A stretch of DNA of 64,000 bases from VRUE01 sp963780815 (GCA_963780815.1 CAWADG010000009.1:310001-374000), one strand, 5' to 3'. Counted from the stretch's first letter, positions 32,856 to 41,999 are shown. Notes: generated from the sequence alone by a model not told the origin. Translations and numbers: made by a program.

Positions 32856-33494
32856 ATGGTCATTGCGATCGACGGCCCGGCCGGGGCCGGAAAGTCGAGT
32901 GTCGCGAAGCGCGTCGCCGATGCCCTCGGCTTCACCTACCTCGACTCCGGCGCGATGTACCGCTGCGTGGCGCTCGCTGCGCTCGAGCGCGGCGTCGACC
33001 TCGACGACGCCCGGGCGATGGGGGAGCTGGCGGCATCACTGGAGATCGGGCTCGACGGCGATCGGGTCTCGCTCGACGGCCGTGACGTCAGTGCCGCGAT
33101 CCGCGAGCCGGAGACGAGCGCGGCGGCATCGCGCGCCTCGATCCACCCCGCTGTCCGCGAGGCGATGGTGGCGCGCCAGCGACGGCTGATCGAGGCGGGC
33201 CGCTACGTCGCCGAGGGGCGGGACATCGGCACCGTGGTCAGCCCCGACTCGCCGTTGAAGATCTTCCTCACGGCCTCGGCCGAGGAGCGCGCCCGCCGCC
33301 GCGCGGCGCAGACGGGCGAGGACCCCGAGGCCGTGCTCGCGGCGCAGGAGGAGCGCGACCGGCGCGACCAGAGCCGCGAGCACAGCGCGATGCGCGCGGC
33401 CGACGCCGCGGTCGAGATCGACACCACCGGCCTCGGCCTCGACGAGGTCGTGGAGCGGGTGGTCGGCCTGGCGCGGGAAAGGAGGCTGGCGTGA
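32856..33494 (+). CDS. cmk: Cytidylate kinase
   Basis: Phosphorylates CMP/dCMP with ATP. The 212-residue protein starts IAIDGPAGAGKSSVAKRVA (P-loop at 7-15); LDSGAMYRCVALAAL is the CMP-binding segment; YVAEGRDIGTVV and the LID region with ERARRRAAQ follow. ATG 32856 gives the family N-terminus. The stop overlaps der (GTGA). The aroA-cmk-der order is common in actinobacteria apart from the hydratase between. Confidence 0.95.
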   Translation: MVIAIDGPAGAGKSSVAKRVADALGFTYLDSGAMYRCVALAALERGVDLDDARAMGELAASLEIGLDGDRVSLDGRDVSAAIREPETSAAASRASIHPAVREAMVARQRRLIEAGRYVAEGRDIGTVVSPDSPLKIFLTASAEERARRRAAQTGEDPEAVLAAQEERDRRDQSREHSAMRAADAAVEIDTTGLGLDEVVERVVGLARERRLA

Positions 33495-34807
33495 GCTCGA
33501 CGCCGACCGTGGCGGTAGTCGGCTTCCCGAACGTCGGCAAGAGCACCCTCGTCAACCGCCTCGCCGGCGGCCGCGAGGCGGTCACCCACCGCGAGGCCGG
33601 CGTCACACGGGACCGCAAGCGGGTCCCGACCGAGTGGAACGGCATCGCCTTCGAGCTCCTCGACACCGGCGGGATCGACACCGCCGACGACAGCGAGCTC
33701 GCCGGGGACGTCCGCCGCCAGGCCCGGATCGGGATCGCCGAGGCCGACGTCGTCATGCTGGTCGTCGACGCGACAGCGGGCGTCCGCGTCGGCGACGCCG
33801 AGGTCGCGAAGGAGCTCCGCGCCGGCGGCAGCCCGGTCCTCGTCGCCGTGAACAAGGTCGACCGGCCGGGGGACGAGCACCTCACCGCCGAGTTCCACTC
33901 GCTCGGGCTCGGCGAGCCGCTCGCCGTCTCCGCCACCCACGGGCTCGGCACCGGCGACCTGCTCGACCGGGTCGTCGACCTGCTCGGCGAGCGGCCGCCG
34001 CGGGAGGAGCGCGACGACGCGGTCCGGGTCGCGGTCGTCGGCCGCCCGAACGCCGGCAAGTCCTCGCTCGTCAACGGCTTCCTCGGCGTCGAGCGGACGA
34101 TCGTCTCCGAGCGGGCGGGGACGACCCGCGACTCGATCGACTCCGAGCTCGAGGTCGATGGCCGCCGCGTCGTCCTCGTCGACACCGCCGGCCTGCGGCG
34201 CCGCTCGAAGGTCGTGGGGACGGTCGACTACTACGCGCAGCTGCGCTCGGAACGCGCCGTCGAGCGCGCCGACGTCGCGCTCGTCGTCTGCGACGCGTCG
34301 GAGGGGGTCACGGCCGAGGACCTGCGCGTCGCCGAGCTCGCGATGCGATCCGGCTGCGCGACGCTGCTGGCGCTCAACAAGTGGGACATCACGACGACCG
34401 ACATCGACGACGCCCGCGCCAGGGTCGAGCGCAAGCTGCGGCTGCGGCCCGCGGTCGTGACCTGCTCCGCGACCCGCGGCCGCAACGTCGCCAACCTGCT
34501 GCCGAAGGCGATCGAGCTCGCCGATCGGGCGGGGGCGCGGATCCCGACCCCGGAGCTGAACCGGTTCGTCAACGACGTCGTCGCGAGGACGCCGCCGCCG
34601 TCGCGGCGGGGCCGCCGGCTCCGCCTCTACTACGCGGCGCAGGTGGGAGAGCGACCGCCGCGGATCGCGATCCAGGTCAACGACCGGCGCCTGATCACCC
34701 GCGATTGGGCCTACCACCTCGAGAACCGGCTGCGCGAGACCTACGGGCTCGAGGGGGTGCCGCTGGTGATCGACTTCGTGCCCCACTCCCGACGGGGCCG
34801 AAGCTGA
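33491..34807 (+). CDS. der: Ribosome biogenesis GTPase Der (EngA)
   Basis: Double GTPase acting in 50S subunit maturation. The 438 residues hold two G domains: GFPNVGKSTL (11-20), DTGGID and NKVD in the first; GRPNAGKSSL (near 185), DTAGLRRRSK and NKWD in the second. The C-terminal KH-like domain includes RLRLYYAAQVGERPPRIAIQVN. GTG 33491 overlaps the cmk stop. Confidence 0.96.
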   Translation: MSSTPTVAVVGFPNVGKSTLVNRLAGGREAVTHREAGVTRDRKRVPTEWNGIAFELLDTGGIDTADDSELAGDVRRQARIGIAEADVVMLVVDATAGVRVGDAEVAKELRAGGSPVLVAVNKVDRPGDEHLTAEFHSLGLGEPLAVSATHGLGTGDLLDRVVDLLGERPPREERDDAVRVAVVGRPNAGKSSLVNGFLGVERTIVSERAGTTRDSIDSELEVDGRRVVLVDTAGLRRRSKVVGTVDYYAQLRSERAVERADVALVVCDASEGVTAEDLRVAELAMRSGCATLLALNKWDITTTDIDDARARVERKLRLRPAVVTCSATRGRNVANLLPKAIELADRAGARIPTPELNRFVNDVVARTPPPSRRGRRLRLYYAAQVGERPPRIAIQVNDRRLITRDWAYHLENRLRETYGLEGVPLVIDFVPHSRRGRS

Positions 34808-34818
34808 AGTCTGTCCTC

Positions 34819-34902
34819 TAGGCTTCGGGCATGAGCGCGGAGCGAGCAAGCATCCATATCTGGTTCTATGCGCCGCGAGCGAAGCGCGAGGATTTGGCAT
34901 GA
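34819..34902 (+). repeat. Repeat A copy with promoter box and leader ORF coupled to metK
   Basis: TAGGCT (34819-34824) lies 6 bases before ATG 34831, which opens a 23-codon ORF (MSAERAS, IHI, then WFYAPRAKREDLA). Its TGA (34900-34902) overlaps the metK ATG (34899) as ATGA. Left arm, CCATATCTGGTTCTA centre and GCGAGCGAAGCGCGAGGAT right arm are all intact, and GCGAGGA lies 8 bases before the metK start. This is the cleanest copy in the window: a leaderless-type promoter, the short ORF, then the coupled gene. Confidence 0.87.
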
Positions 34903-36149
34903 CCGAGACCCAGCCGCTCGCCGAGGGCGAGTACCTCTTCACTTCCGAGTCAGTCACCGAGGGCCACCCGGACAAGATTTGCGACGCTATTTCCGACGCG
35001 GTCCTCGACGCCGTTATGGAGGGCGACCCCGAGGGCCGGGTCGCCTGCGAGACCCTCGTCAACACCGGGATGGCGGTGGTCTCGGGTGAGATCTCGACCG
35101 ACGTCCACCTCGACGTCCCCGAGATCGTCCGCGAGACGATCCGCGAGATCGGCTACAACCACGGCGACTACGGCTACCACTGCGACCACATCTCGGTCCT
35201 GGTCTCGCTCGACAAGCAGTCCCCGGACATCGCCCAGGGAGTCGACCAGGCCTACGAGACCCGGGTCGGGGGCGCCGGCGACGAGTTCCTCATCGCCGGG
35301 GCCGGCGACCAGGGAATGATGTTCGGCTACGCGACCGACGAGACCGAGGCGCTGATGCCGATGCCGATCCACATCGCGCACCGGCTGGCGGAACGCCTGG
35401 CCGCGGTCCGCAAGGATGGGACCCTCGAGTACCTCGGCCCCGACGGCAAGACCCAGGTCACCGTCCGCTACGCCGACGGCCGCCCGGTCAGGGTCGAGAA
35501 GCTCCTGATCTCGACCCAGCACGCCGTCGGCGTCGACTCCGAGACGACGATCAAGCCCGACCTCTGGGAGCACGTGGTGATGCCCGTGCTCGGCGCCGAG
35601 GCCCCCGGGCTCTTCGACGACGCCGAGCTTCTCGACAGCTTCCTCGTCAACCCGACCGGGAAGTTCGTGATCGGCGGACCGGTCGGCGACGCCGGCCTCA
35701 CCGGTCGCAAGATCATCGTCGATACATACGGAGGGATGGCCCGCCACGGCGGCGGCGCCTTCTCCGGCAAGGACCCCTCCAAGGTCGACCGTTCGGCCGC
35801 CTACGCCGCCCGCTACGTCGCCAAGAACATCGTCGCCGCGGGGCTCGCGCAGCGCTGCGAGGTCCAGGTCGCCTACGCGATCGGCGTCGCCCAGCCGATC
35901 TCGCTGATGGTCGAGACCTTCGGCACCGGCAAGCTCCCGGACGCCGAGATCTCGCGCCTGGTCGAAAACGAGTTCGACCTCCGCCCCGGAGCCTTCCGCC
36001 AGTACCTGAACCTTCATCGGCCGGTCTTCCGCAAGACCGCCGCCTACGGCCACTTCGGCCGCGAGGGCGAGGCCTTCACCTGGGAGGCGACCGACCGGGT
36101 GGACGCTCTCCGCAGCGCGGCGGGCGACTCCGCCGGCGCTCCCGCCTAG
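34899..36149 (+). CDS. metK: S-adenosylmethionine synthetase
   Basis: Makes SAM from methionine and ATP. The 416-residue protein has FTSESVTEGHPDKICDAISDAVLD, GAGDQGMMFGYATDE (methionine loop, near residue 130) and the phosphate loop GGAFSGKDPSKVDRSAAY near 285. No SAM riboswitch fits in the 91 bases before it, which are taken up by a repeat A copy. It ends tail to tail with the PH-domain gene, sharing CTAG so that both stop codons overlap. Confidence 0.97.
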   Translation: MTETQPLAEGEYLFTSESVTEGHPDKICDAISDAVLDAVMEGDPEGRVACETLVNTGMAVVSGEISTDVHLDVPEIVRETIREIGYNHGDYGYHCDHISVLVSLDKQSPDIAQGVDQAYETRVGGAGDEFLIAGAGDQGMMFGYATDETEALMPMPIHIAHRLAERLAAVRKDGTLEYLGPDGKTQVTVRYADGRPVRVEKLLISTQHAVGVDSETTIKPDLWEHVVMPVLGAEAPGLFDDAELLDSFLVNPTGKFVIGGPVGDAGLTGRKIIVDTYGGMARHGGGAFSGKDPSKVDRSAAYAARYVAKNIVAAGLAQRCEVQVAYAIGVAQPISLMVETFGTGKLPDAEISRLVENEFDLRPGAFRQYLNLHRPVFRKTAAYGHFGREGEAFTWEATDRVDALRSAAGDSAGAPA

Positions 36150-36670
36150 GCCTGCGGCGCCGCCGGGCCACCGGGAGGCTGGGCCTCACCGAGGCCGTGT
36201 TCGCCGGCCGCGGAGACGCCGGTCGCCTGGTCAACCCGGTGGACGACCTCTTCGGGGTCGGCGACGCCGGCAAAGACGAAGTTGTAGTCGTCGGTGGCGG
36301 CGGTGTCGAAGTCGACGTCGCCGATCTGCATCACCCGCTGGTAGACCGACTGCTGGAAGTTGACGTTCTGGACCCGCTCGAGCCGGGTCTCCTGGACCTC
36401 TCGCGAGAGGATCCCGCGCTTGATGTTGAGGCGGCGGTCGGTGATCGCGTAGGTCGTCGAGACCCGCTTCAGGAAGCCGATCAGGACCGTGACGCCGAGG
36501 ATGACGAGGACAATCAGGAAGACGGTTCCGGTGCCGGCGCCCGCGAGCTTCGCGATGAAGGCGACGACGACCGCGACCACCAGGCCTTTCAGGTAGAACC
36601 CGAGGATCGCGCGCCAGGACGGGTGCCCCTGGAAGATCAGCTGCTCGCCCGGATGGAGCTTCAGCGCCAC
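36146..36670 (-). CDS. Membrane protein with bacterial PH domain (DUF304-like)
   Basis: 174-residue protein. The N-terminal LKLHPGEQLIFQGHPSWRAIL is typical of bacterial PH (YdbS/DUF304-like) proteins; two adjacent hydrophobic segments span residues about 24-64; then STTYAITDRRLNIKRGILSREVQETRLERVQNVNFQQS is the PH-domain core. The last 30 residues are Gly/Pro/Ala-rich. GTG 36670 is used; a longer form would run into priA. Function unknown. It is divergent from priA with about 55 bases between. Confidence 0.8.
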   Translation of the reverse strand: MALKLHPGEQLIFQGHPSWRAILGFYLKGLVVAVVVAFIAKLAGAGTGTVFLIVLVILGVTVLIGFLKRVSTTYAITDRRLNIKRGILSREVQETRLERVQNVNFQQSVYQRVMQIGDVDFDTAATDDYNFVFAGVADPEEVVHRVDQATGVSAAGEHGLGEAQPPGGPAAPQA

Positions 36671-36725
36671 GGGGTGAATATATCCGCGCCGGTGGGCGTC
36701 CGCGAGCCGCCATACCGTGGGCGAG

Positions 36726-38918
36726 ATGTCGATTGCCAAGATCGAGCCGCTGACGACCGCCCGCTCGCTGCGGGGGCCGTTCGACTACCGGCTGCCGGAG
36801 GAGATGGCGGGGCTCGGCGTCGGCAGCATCGTCCGCGTCCCGTTCGGGAGGCGCCGGGCGCTCGGCGTCGTCGTCGGCCTTGCCGAGAGCTCCGAGCTGC
36901 CGCCGGAGCGGCTCGCCGAACCGCTCGAGGCGCTCGAGTCCGGGGCGACGCCCGAGCTCGTCCGGCTCGGGCTCTGGGTCGCCCGCGAGTACTGCTCGAC
37001 CCCCTCGCGGGGGCTGCAGCTCGTCCTTCCCCCCGGGACCGGGCCTGACCGCACGGGGGTGCGGGCGCGAACCGAGCTCTGGGCCGGGATCTCGGCCGCG
37101 GGTGAGGAGGCGCTGACCGCCGGCGGCCGGCTCGGCGCCCGCCAGCGAGCGGCGCTCGAGGCCCTGCGGGCGGGGGAGATGTCGGCGCCTGAGCTCGGCG
37201 CCGCTGTCGGCGCCGATCGGGCGGTGCTCCGCAGGCTCGAGGAGCGGGGCCTGATCGTCACCCGCAGCTCGACCGTCCGCCGCCGACCGGGCGACGCTCC
37301 TGTCGGCGCCGCCGCGGCGTCGGCGCCCGACCTACTCCCCGAGCAGAGGGCCGCGGCCGACTCGATAATCGCCGCGCTCGACGGCGAGGCGGGGGCGCCG
37401 CGGGAGCACCTCCTCCACGGCGTCACCGGGTCGGGCAAGACCGAGGTCTACCTCGCCGCGGTCGAGGCGGCGCTGGCCCGCGGGAGAGGGGCGATCGTCC
37501 TCGTCCCCGAGATCGGCCTCGCGCCGCAGGCCGTCGCCCGGTTCCGGGCCCGGCTCGGCGACCGGATCGCGGTCCTCCACTCGGCGCTCTCCGCAGGGGA
37601 GCGCCGCGACGAGTGGCTGCGGCTGCGGGACGGGGAGGCGCTCGTCTGCGTCGGCCCGCGCTCGGCCGTCTTCGCCCCCGTTCGCGACCTCTCATTGATC
37701 GTGATCGACGAGGAGCACGACCCCTCCTACAAGCAGGAGGGGGACCCCGCCTACGACGCGCGCGCGGTCGCCGGGCGGCGGGCCGCGGAATGCGGCGCGG
37801 TGCTGGTCGCCGGGACGGCGACGCCGCGGCCGGAGAGCTGGCTCGAGCTGCCGCGGCTGGAGCTTCCGCGAAGGGTCGATGGGCGGCCGATGCCGCCGGT
37901 CGCGGTGGTCGACATGCGCGGCACCGACCCCCGCTCCGGACCGCTCCACGGTTCGACCTGGGCGGCGCTCGAGGAGGTCCGCAGGCGCGGCGAGAAGGCG
38001 ATCGTGATGGTCAACCGCCGCGGGTTCGCGCCGTGGCTCAACTGCCGCTCGTGCGGCCACCACTGGGGCTGCCCCAACTGCGACGTCTCGACGATCGTCC
38101 ACCGCGGCGCCGGGCGCCTCGTCTGCCACCACTGCGCGCACTCGGAGCCACTCCCGCGCGCCTGCCCCGATTGCGGCTCGACGACTCTCTCGCAGGCCGG
38201 GGCCGGGACCGAGCAGCTCGAGGCGCTGCTGGCGGGGCGACTCGACCCGATGCCGGTCTTCCGGCTCGACTCCGACGTCGCCGCCGGGCGCGGCGCCCAC
38301 GCCCGCATCCTCGCCGGGTTCGGCGAGGCCGAGAGCGCGGTCCTGGTCGGGACCCAGATGGTCGCCAAGGGCCACGACTTCCCCGAGGTGACGCTGAGCG
38401 CGATCGTCGATGCCGACGCGACCCTGCGCTTCCCCGACTTCCGGGCCGGGGAGCGGACCTTCGCGATGATCACCCAGCTCGCCGGGCGCAGCGGCCGCGG
38501 CGACGCCGGCGGCCGGGTGGTCGTCCAGACCCTGGCGCCCGGCGCCCCCAGCGTTGCCCGCGCCGCCGAGCACAACGCCGCCGGCTTCCTCGCGGTCGAG
38601 GTCGAGCGGCGGCGGGCCCTCCGCTACCCGCCGTTCTCGAACCTGGTCAGGGTGGTTCTGAGGGCCGAGTCGGAGCCCCGGCTCGAGGCGGCCGCCTCGC
38701 GTCTTGCCGAGCGACTCGGCGAGACGGTGCCCGCCGGCACCGACATGCTCGGCCCGGCGCCGATGTTCAGGGTCCGCGGCCGCCACCGCAGCAGGCTGAT
38801 GACAAAGGCCGAGGACAGGGAGGGAACGATCGCCGCGGTCCGCGACGCGGTCGAGCTGCTGGCCGCCGACCGAACCCTGCGCGACGTCGCGATCGGCGTC
38901 GACGTCGATCCGCAGTAG
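36726..38918 (+). CDS. priA: Primosomal protein N' (replication restart helicase PriA)
   Basis: Superfamily 2 helicase for replication restart. The 730-residue protein has an N-terminal DNA-binding domain (FDYRLPEEMAGLGVGSIVRVPFGRR), a winged-helix segment, Walker A HGVTGSGKTEVY near residue 235, VIDEEHDPSYKQEGDP, and the zinc-binding CRSCGHHWGCPNCDVS...CHHCAHSEPLPRACPDCGS. GTQMVAKGHDFPEV and QLAGRSGRGD are helicase motifs V-VI. Some actinobacterial PriA proteins have lost helicase motifs; here they are kept. ATG 36726 is used; GTG 36717 is also possible. Confidence 0.94.
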   Translation: MSIAKIEPLTTARSLRGPFDYRLPEEMAGLGVGSIVRVPFGRRRALGVVVGLAESSELPPERLAEPLEALESGATPELVRLGLWVAREYCSTPSRGLQLVLPPGTGPDRTGVRARTELWAGISAAGEEALTAGGRLGARQRAALEALRAGEMSAPELGAAVGADRAVLRRLEERGLIVTRSSTVRRRPGDAPVGAAAASAPDLLPEQRAAADSIIAALDGEAGAPREHLLHGVTGSGKTEVYLAAVEAALARGRGAIVLVPEIGLAPQAVARFRARLGDRIAVLHSALSAGERRDEWLRLRDGEALVCVGPRSAVFAPVRDLSLIVIDEEHDPSYKQEGDPAYDARAVAGRRAAECGAVLVAGTATPRPESWLELPRLELPRRVDGRPMPPVAVVDMRGTDPRSGPLHGSTWAALEEVRRRGEKAIVMVNRRGFAPWLNCRSCGHHWGCPNCDVSTIVHRGAGRLVCHHCAHSEPLPRACPDCGSTTLSQAGAGTEQLEALLAGRLDPMPVFRLDSDVAAGRGAHARILAGFGEAESAVLVGTQMVAKGHDFPEVTLSAIVDADATLRFPDFRAGERTFAMITQLAGRSGRGDAGGRVVVQTLAPGAPSVARAAEHNAAGFLAVEVERRRALRYPPFSNLVRVVLRAESEPRLEAAASRLAERLGETVPAGTDMLGPAPMFRVRGRHRSRLMTKAEDREGTIAAVRDAVELLAADRTLRDVAIGVDVDPQ

Positions 38919-38948
38919 GGCGGCGGAGCCTGCAAATACAATCGAACC

Positions 38949-39605
38949 GTGAGCGATGAGCAGGCCGTGGGCCACGAGCAGGCCGAGCGCGAGAGGATCG
39001 AAGAGGAGCTGCTGGCGCGCCGCGAAGCGGCGCTGGCGCAGGTGGTCAAGTTCGGCGACCCGGTCCTGAAGAGCAGGGCGTCGGAGGTGAGCGAGTTCGG
39101 CCCCGCGCTGCGGGCCGAGGTCGAGCGGATGATCGGGATCATGCGCGACGGGCTCGGCGTCGGGCTCGCCGCGACCCAGCTCGGGATCCTGCGCCGGCTG
39201 CTGGTCTTCCAAGCGGGGCGCGACCCCGAGCCGACGGCGCTGGTCAACCCGCAGATCGAGTGGCTCTCCGAGGACGTCGTCGTCGCCGAGGAGGGCTGCC
39301 TCAGCCTGCCCGGCGTCGCGATGGACGTGGAGCGCTCGCTCCATGCGCGGCTCACCGGCCTCGACGTCGACGGCGAGCCGGTCACGCTCGAGGCGTCGGG
39401 GCTCGAGGCGAGGGTCCTCCAGCACGAGATCGACCACCTCGACGGGGTCCTGATCCTCGACCGGGCCCCCCGCGACCAGCGCAAGGCCGCGCTGCGGGCG
39501 CTGCGCGAAGGAGGCACGTACAGCCCGTCGAGTGAGGGCGAGGACGGGGGCGAGGCGGAAGAGCACCCGGCGCAGAGCCACCGCGAGCCGCGAACCGACG
39601 CGTGA
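38949..39605 (+). CDS. def: Peptide deformylase
   Basis: Removes the N-formyl group from nascent proteins. The three metal-site motifs are present: GVGLAATQLG near residue 74, EEGCLSLPG near 115 and the HExxH motif QHEIDHLDG near 158. The 218-residue product carries an acidic helical N-terminal extension of about 30 residues and a charged C-terminal tail beyond the usual core of about 170. GTG 38949 overlaps no neighbour; the stop overlaps fmt (GTGA). Confidence 0.94.
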   Translation: MSDEQAVGHEQAERERIEEELLARREAALAQVVKFGDPVLKSRASEVSEFGPALRAEVERMIGIMRDGLGVGLAATQLGILRRLLVFQAGRDPEPTALVNPQIEWLSEDVVVAEEGCLSLPGVAMDVERSLHARLTGLDVDGEPVTLEASGLEARVLQHEIDHLDGVLILDRAPRDQRKAALRALREGGTYSPSSEGEDGGEAEEHPAQSHREPRTDA

Positions 39606-40507
39606 GGACGGCCTTCCTCGGGACCTCCGAGTTCGCGGCGGCGGTTCTGCGCGGGCTGGCCGCGAGCAGACACAGGCCGGCCCTGGTCGTCACCCCTCCC
39701 GATCGGCCCCGCGGCCGCGGCCGCAGGACCCAGGCCCCGCCGGCCGCCACCGCGGCGTCCGAGCTCGGCATCGACCTCCTCCAGGCCGAGGACGTCAATG
39801 CCGAGCCCGTCCTGGAGCGCCTCCGTGCGGCCCGCCCCGAGGCGGTCGCCGTCTGTGCCTTCGGCCAGCTGATACGCGAGCCGCTGCTGAGCGAGCTGCC
39901 GCTGATCAACGTGCATCCATCGCTGCTTCCGCGCTGGCGCGGGGCGGCGCCGATCGAGCGGGCGATCATGGCCGGTGACGAGCGGACGGGGGTCTGCGTG
40001 ATGCGGGTGATCGCCGGCCTCGACGCCGGGCCGGTCGCCCTCCGCGGGGAGGTCGCGATCGACCCCGAGGACGACTTCGAGGCCCTCTCGAGGAAGCTGG
40101 AGCCGCTCGGCGTCGAGCTTCTGGTCGAGAGCTTCGACCGGCTCGAGGCCGGCGGTCTCGGCTTCGAGGACCAGGACGAGGAGGAGGCGGCCTACGCGGA
40201 GAAGATTGACCCCGCCGAGCGTCGGCTCGACCCGGCCCGCCCGGCCACCGATCTGGCGCGGACCGTGCGGGCCCTCTCCCCGCACATCGGCACCTACCTC
40301 GAAACGGCCGACGGGGAGCGGCTGGGGGTGACACACGCGCGCCCGGTCGATGACGCGGTCGCAGCGGGGACGCTCCGCGCCGAGGCGGGGGAGCTCGTGC
40401 TCGGCTGCGGCCAGGGGGCCCTGCGCCTCGATGTCGTGCAGCCGGCGGGCGGCAAACCGATGCCGGCCGAGTCCTATCTCCGCGGCCACGAGCCGCCTAA
40501 GCTATGA
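39602..40507 (+). CDS. fmt: Methionyl-tRNA formyltransferase
   Basis: Formylates initiator Met-tRNA using 10-formyl-THF. The 301-residue protein has the N-terminal AFLGTSEFAAAVLRGL, the catalytic stretch INVHPSLLPRWRGAAPIERAIMAGD and VMRVIAGLDAGPV, followed by the C-terminal OB-like domain. GTG 39602 overlaps the def stop, keeping the two functionally linked enzymes together. Its TGA overlaps the ATG of the repeat A ORF before rsmB. Confidence 0.95.
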   Translation: MRTAFLGTSEFAAAVLRGLAASRHRPALVVTPPDRPRGRGRRTQAPPAATAASELGIDLLQAEDVNAEPVLERLRAARPEAVAVCAFGQLIREPLLSELPLINVHPSLLPRWRGAAPIERAIMAGDERTGVCVMRVIAGLDAGPVALRGEVAIDPEDDFEALSRKLEPLGVELLVESFDRLEAGGLGFEDQDEEEAAYAEKIDPAERRLDPARPATDLARTVRALSPHIGTYLETADGERLGVTHARPVDDAVAAGTLRAEAGELVLGCGQGALRLDVVQPAGGKPMPAESYLRGHEPPKL

Positions 40508-40575
40508 GCGCGGAGCGAGCAAGCGTCTACTTCTGCCTCTTCGCGCCGCGAGCGAAGCGCGAGGTCTTGCTGTGA
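40504..40575 (+). repeat. Repeat A copy with leader ORF coupled to fmt and rsmB
   Basis: ATG 40504 overlaps the fmt stop (ATGA) and opens a 23-codon ORF (MSAERAS, VYF, then CLFAPRAKREVLL). Its TGA at 40573-40575 overlaps the rsmB GTG at 40572 (GTGA). The small ORF is thus linked to genes on both sides by 4-base overlaps, with no untranslated base left. GCGCGAGG at 40557-40564 is the ribosome site for rsmB. Confidence 0.87.
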
Positions 40576-41996
40576 GCGGGGAGGTCACCGAGGCGCGGGG
40601 AGTCGCGCTCGAGGTCGTGCGGGCGACGTTCGAGGACGGCGCCTTCACCGAGCGCGCCTTCCGACAGGCGGCCGACGCGCACGGGCTCGAGGGCAGGGTG
40701 CGCGCCCAGGCCCAGCGACTCGCCTACGGCGCGGTCCAGCGGCGAGGGACCACCGACGCCGCGATCGGGCGGCTGTCGGAACGGCCGCCGGCCCGCCTCG
40801 ACCCGCCTGTTCTCGCCGCGCTCCGCCTCGGGCTCTACGAGCTGCTCTTCGGCGATGCGACACCCGATCACGCCGCTGTCGACCAGGCCGTGGAGGCGGT
40901 GCGGGCGGCGGGCGCCAGCCATGCCACCGGCCTCGTTAACGCCGTTCTGCGGCGGGCGGCGCGAGAGCGGGCCGAGCTTGCCGCTGCGCTCCTCGAGGAC
41001 GACTCGACCCCCGAGCGCGCCGCCGTCGCCCACTCGGCGCCGTTGTGGCTGGCCCGGATGTGGTGGGAGGAGCTCGGGCCCGACGCCGCGAGGTCGCTGC
41101 TCGCCGCCTGCAACGAGCCAGCCGAGGTCGCATTCAGAACATCAGTCGCGCCTCGCTCGCTGGGCAAAAAGCCAGATATGGATGCCGGCTCGCTCGGCGC
41201 TCCAATTGAATCGATCGTCTCCGAGCTCCGTGACGAAGGGGTCAAAGTCAGCCCGGCGAGTGGGGAGTGGCCTCTGGCGGCGCCCGAGATGCTCGTCCTC
41301 GACGGCAGGATGGGGGAGGCGACGCAGGCGCGGGTCCGGGCCGGCGAGCTGACCCCGCAGAGCCGGGGCTCGGCCGCGGTGGTCGAGGTCCTCGACCCGC
41401 AGCCCGGCGAGCACGTCCTCGACCTCTGCGCCGGGCCCGGCATCAAGACCGGCCAGATCGCCCGGCGAATGGGCGGCCGCGGCGAGACGATGTCGATCGA
41501 GCTCGACCCCGCCCGCGCCGCCGATGTCGCGGCGCAGGCCGAGAGGCTCGGCCTCCGCACCGTCACCGTGGTCGAGGCAGATGCCGCGGCCGGCGCGATG
41601 GCGCCCGGCTTCGACCGGGTCCTGGTCGACGCGCCCTGCTCGGACCTCGGCACCCTCGCCTCGCGGCCCGACGCGCGCTGGCGCAAGAGCGAGCAGGGGA
41701 TCGAGCGCCTCGCCGAGGTCCAGAGCCGGATCCTCGCCCGCGCCGCCGAGGCGCTCCGACCCGGAGGGACCCTCGTCTATGCGACCTGCACGATCTCCCG
41801 CCGTGAGAACGAGGACCGGGTCGCGGCGCTGCGCGAGGCGGCGGCGGAGCGCAGGGTGCCGCCGCTCGAGATCGAGGACCTCGGCGCCCTTGCCCCGGCG
41901 CTCGCCTCCCACCACGACCGCCGCTGCCTGCAGCTCCGGCCCGACCGCGATCGCACGACAGGTTTCTTCATTTGCCGCCTGAGGCGGGATGATTGA
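40572..41996 (+). CDS. rsmB: 16S rRNA (cytosine-967-C5) methyltransferase RsmB
   Basis: Methylates C967 of 16S rRNA with SAM. Residues 1-140 are a NusB-like RNA-binding domain (AFRQAADAHGLEGRVRAQAQRLAYG); the catalytic part has LDLCAGPGIKTGQIA, DAPCSDLGTLASRPDARW and YATCTISRRENED with the two catalytic Cys. About 474 residues, longer than usual because an inverted repeat A copy is inserted in frame near residue 195 (VAPRSLGKKPDMDAGSLGAP), in the linker before the catalytic domain. Translation is coupled to the short ORF upstream. Confidence 0.94.
   Translation: MSGEVTEARGVALEVVRATFEDGAFTERAFRQAADAHGLEGRVRAQAQRLAYGAVQRRGTTDAAIGRLSERPPARLDPPVLAALRLGLYELLFGDATPDHAAVDQAVEAVRAAGASHATGLVNAVLRRAARERAELAAALLEDDSTPERAAVAHSAPLWLARMWWEELGPDAARSLLAACNEPAEVAFRTSVAPRSLGKKPDMDAGSLGAPIESIVSELRDEGVKVSPASGEWPLAAPEMLVLDGRMGEATQARVRAGELTPQSRGSAAVVEVLDPQPGEHVLDLCAGPGIKTGQIARRMGGRGETMSIELDPARAADVAAQAERLGLRTVTVVEADAAAGAMAPGFDRVLVDAPCSDLGTLASRPDARWRKSEQGIERLAEVQSRILARAAEALRPGGTLVYATCTISRRENEDRVAALREAAAERRVPPLEIEDLGALAPALASHHDRRCLQLRPDRDRTTGFFICRLRRDD
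41142..41203 (-). repeat. Inverted repeat A copy inside rsmB
   Basis: The minus strand reads GAGCGCCGAGCGAGCCGGC, ATCCATATCTGGCTTTTTGC, then CAGCGAGCGAGGCGCGAC, a clear match to both arms and the centre. It also keeps the peptide frame up to a TGA (SAERAG, IHI, WLFAQRARRD). On the plus strand it is read through in the rsmB frame without a stop. It shows that the element can sit in either orientation inside an open reading frame. Confidence 0.82.
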
Positions 41997-41999
41997 ACG

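Noticed and set aside
34808..34898. SAM riboswitch before metK
   Set aside because: The 91-base gap is almost entirely a repeat A copy with a promoter box; there is no room for an aptamer plus expression platform.
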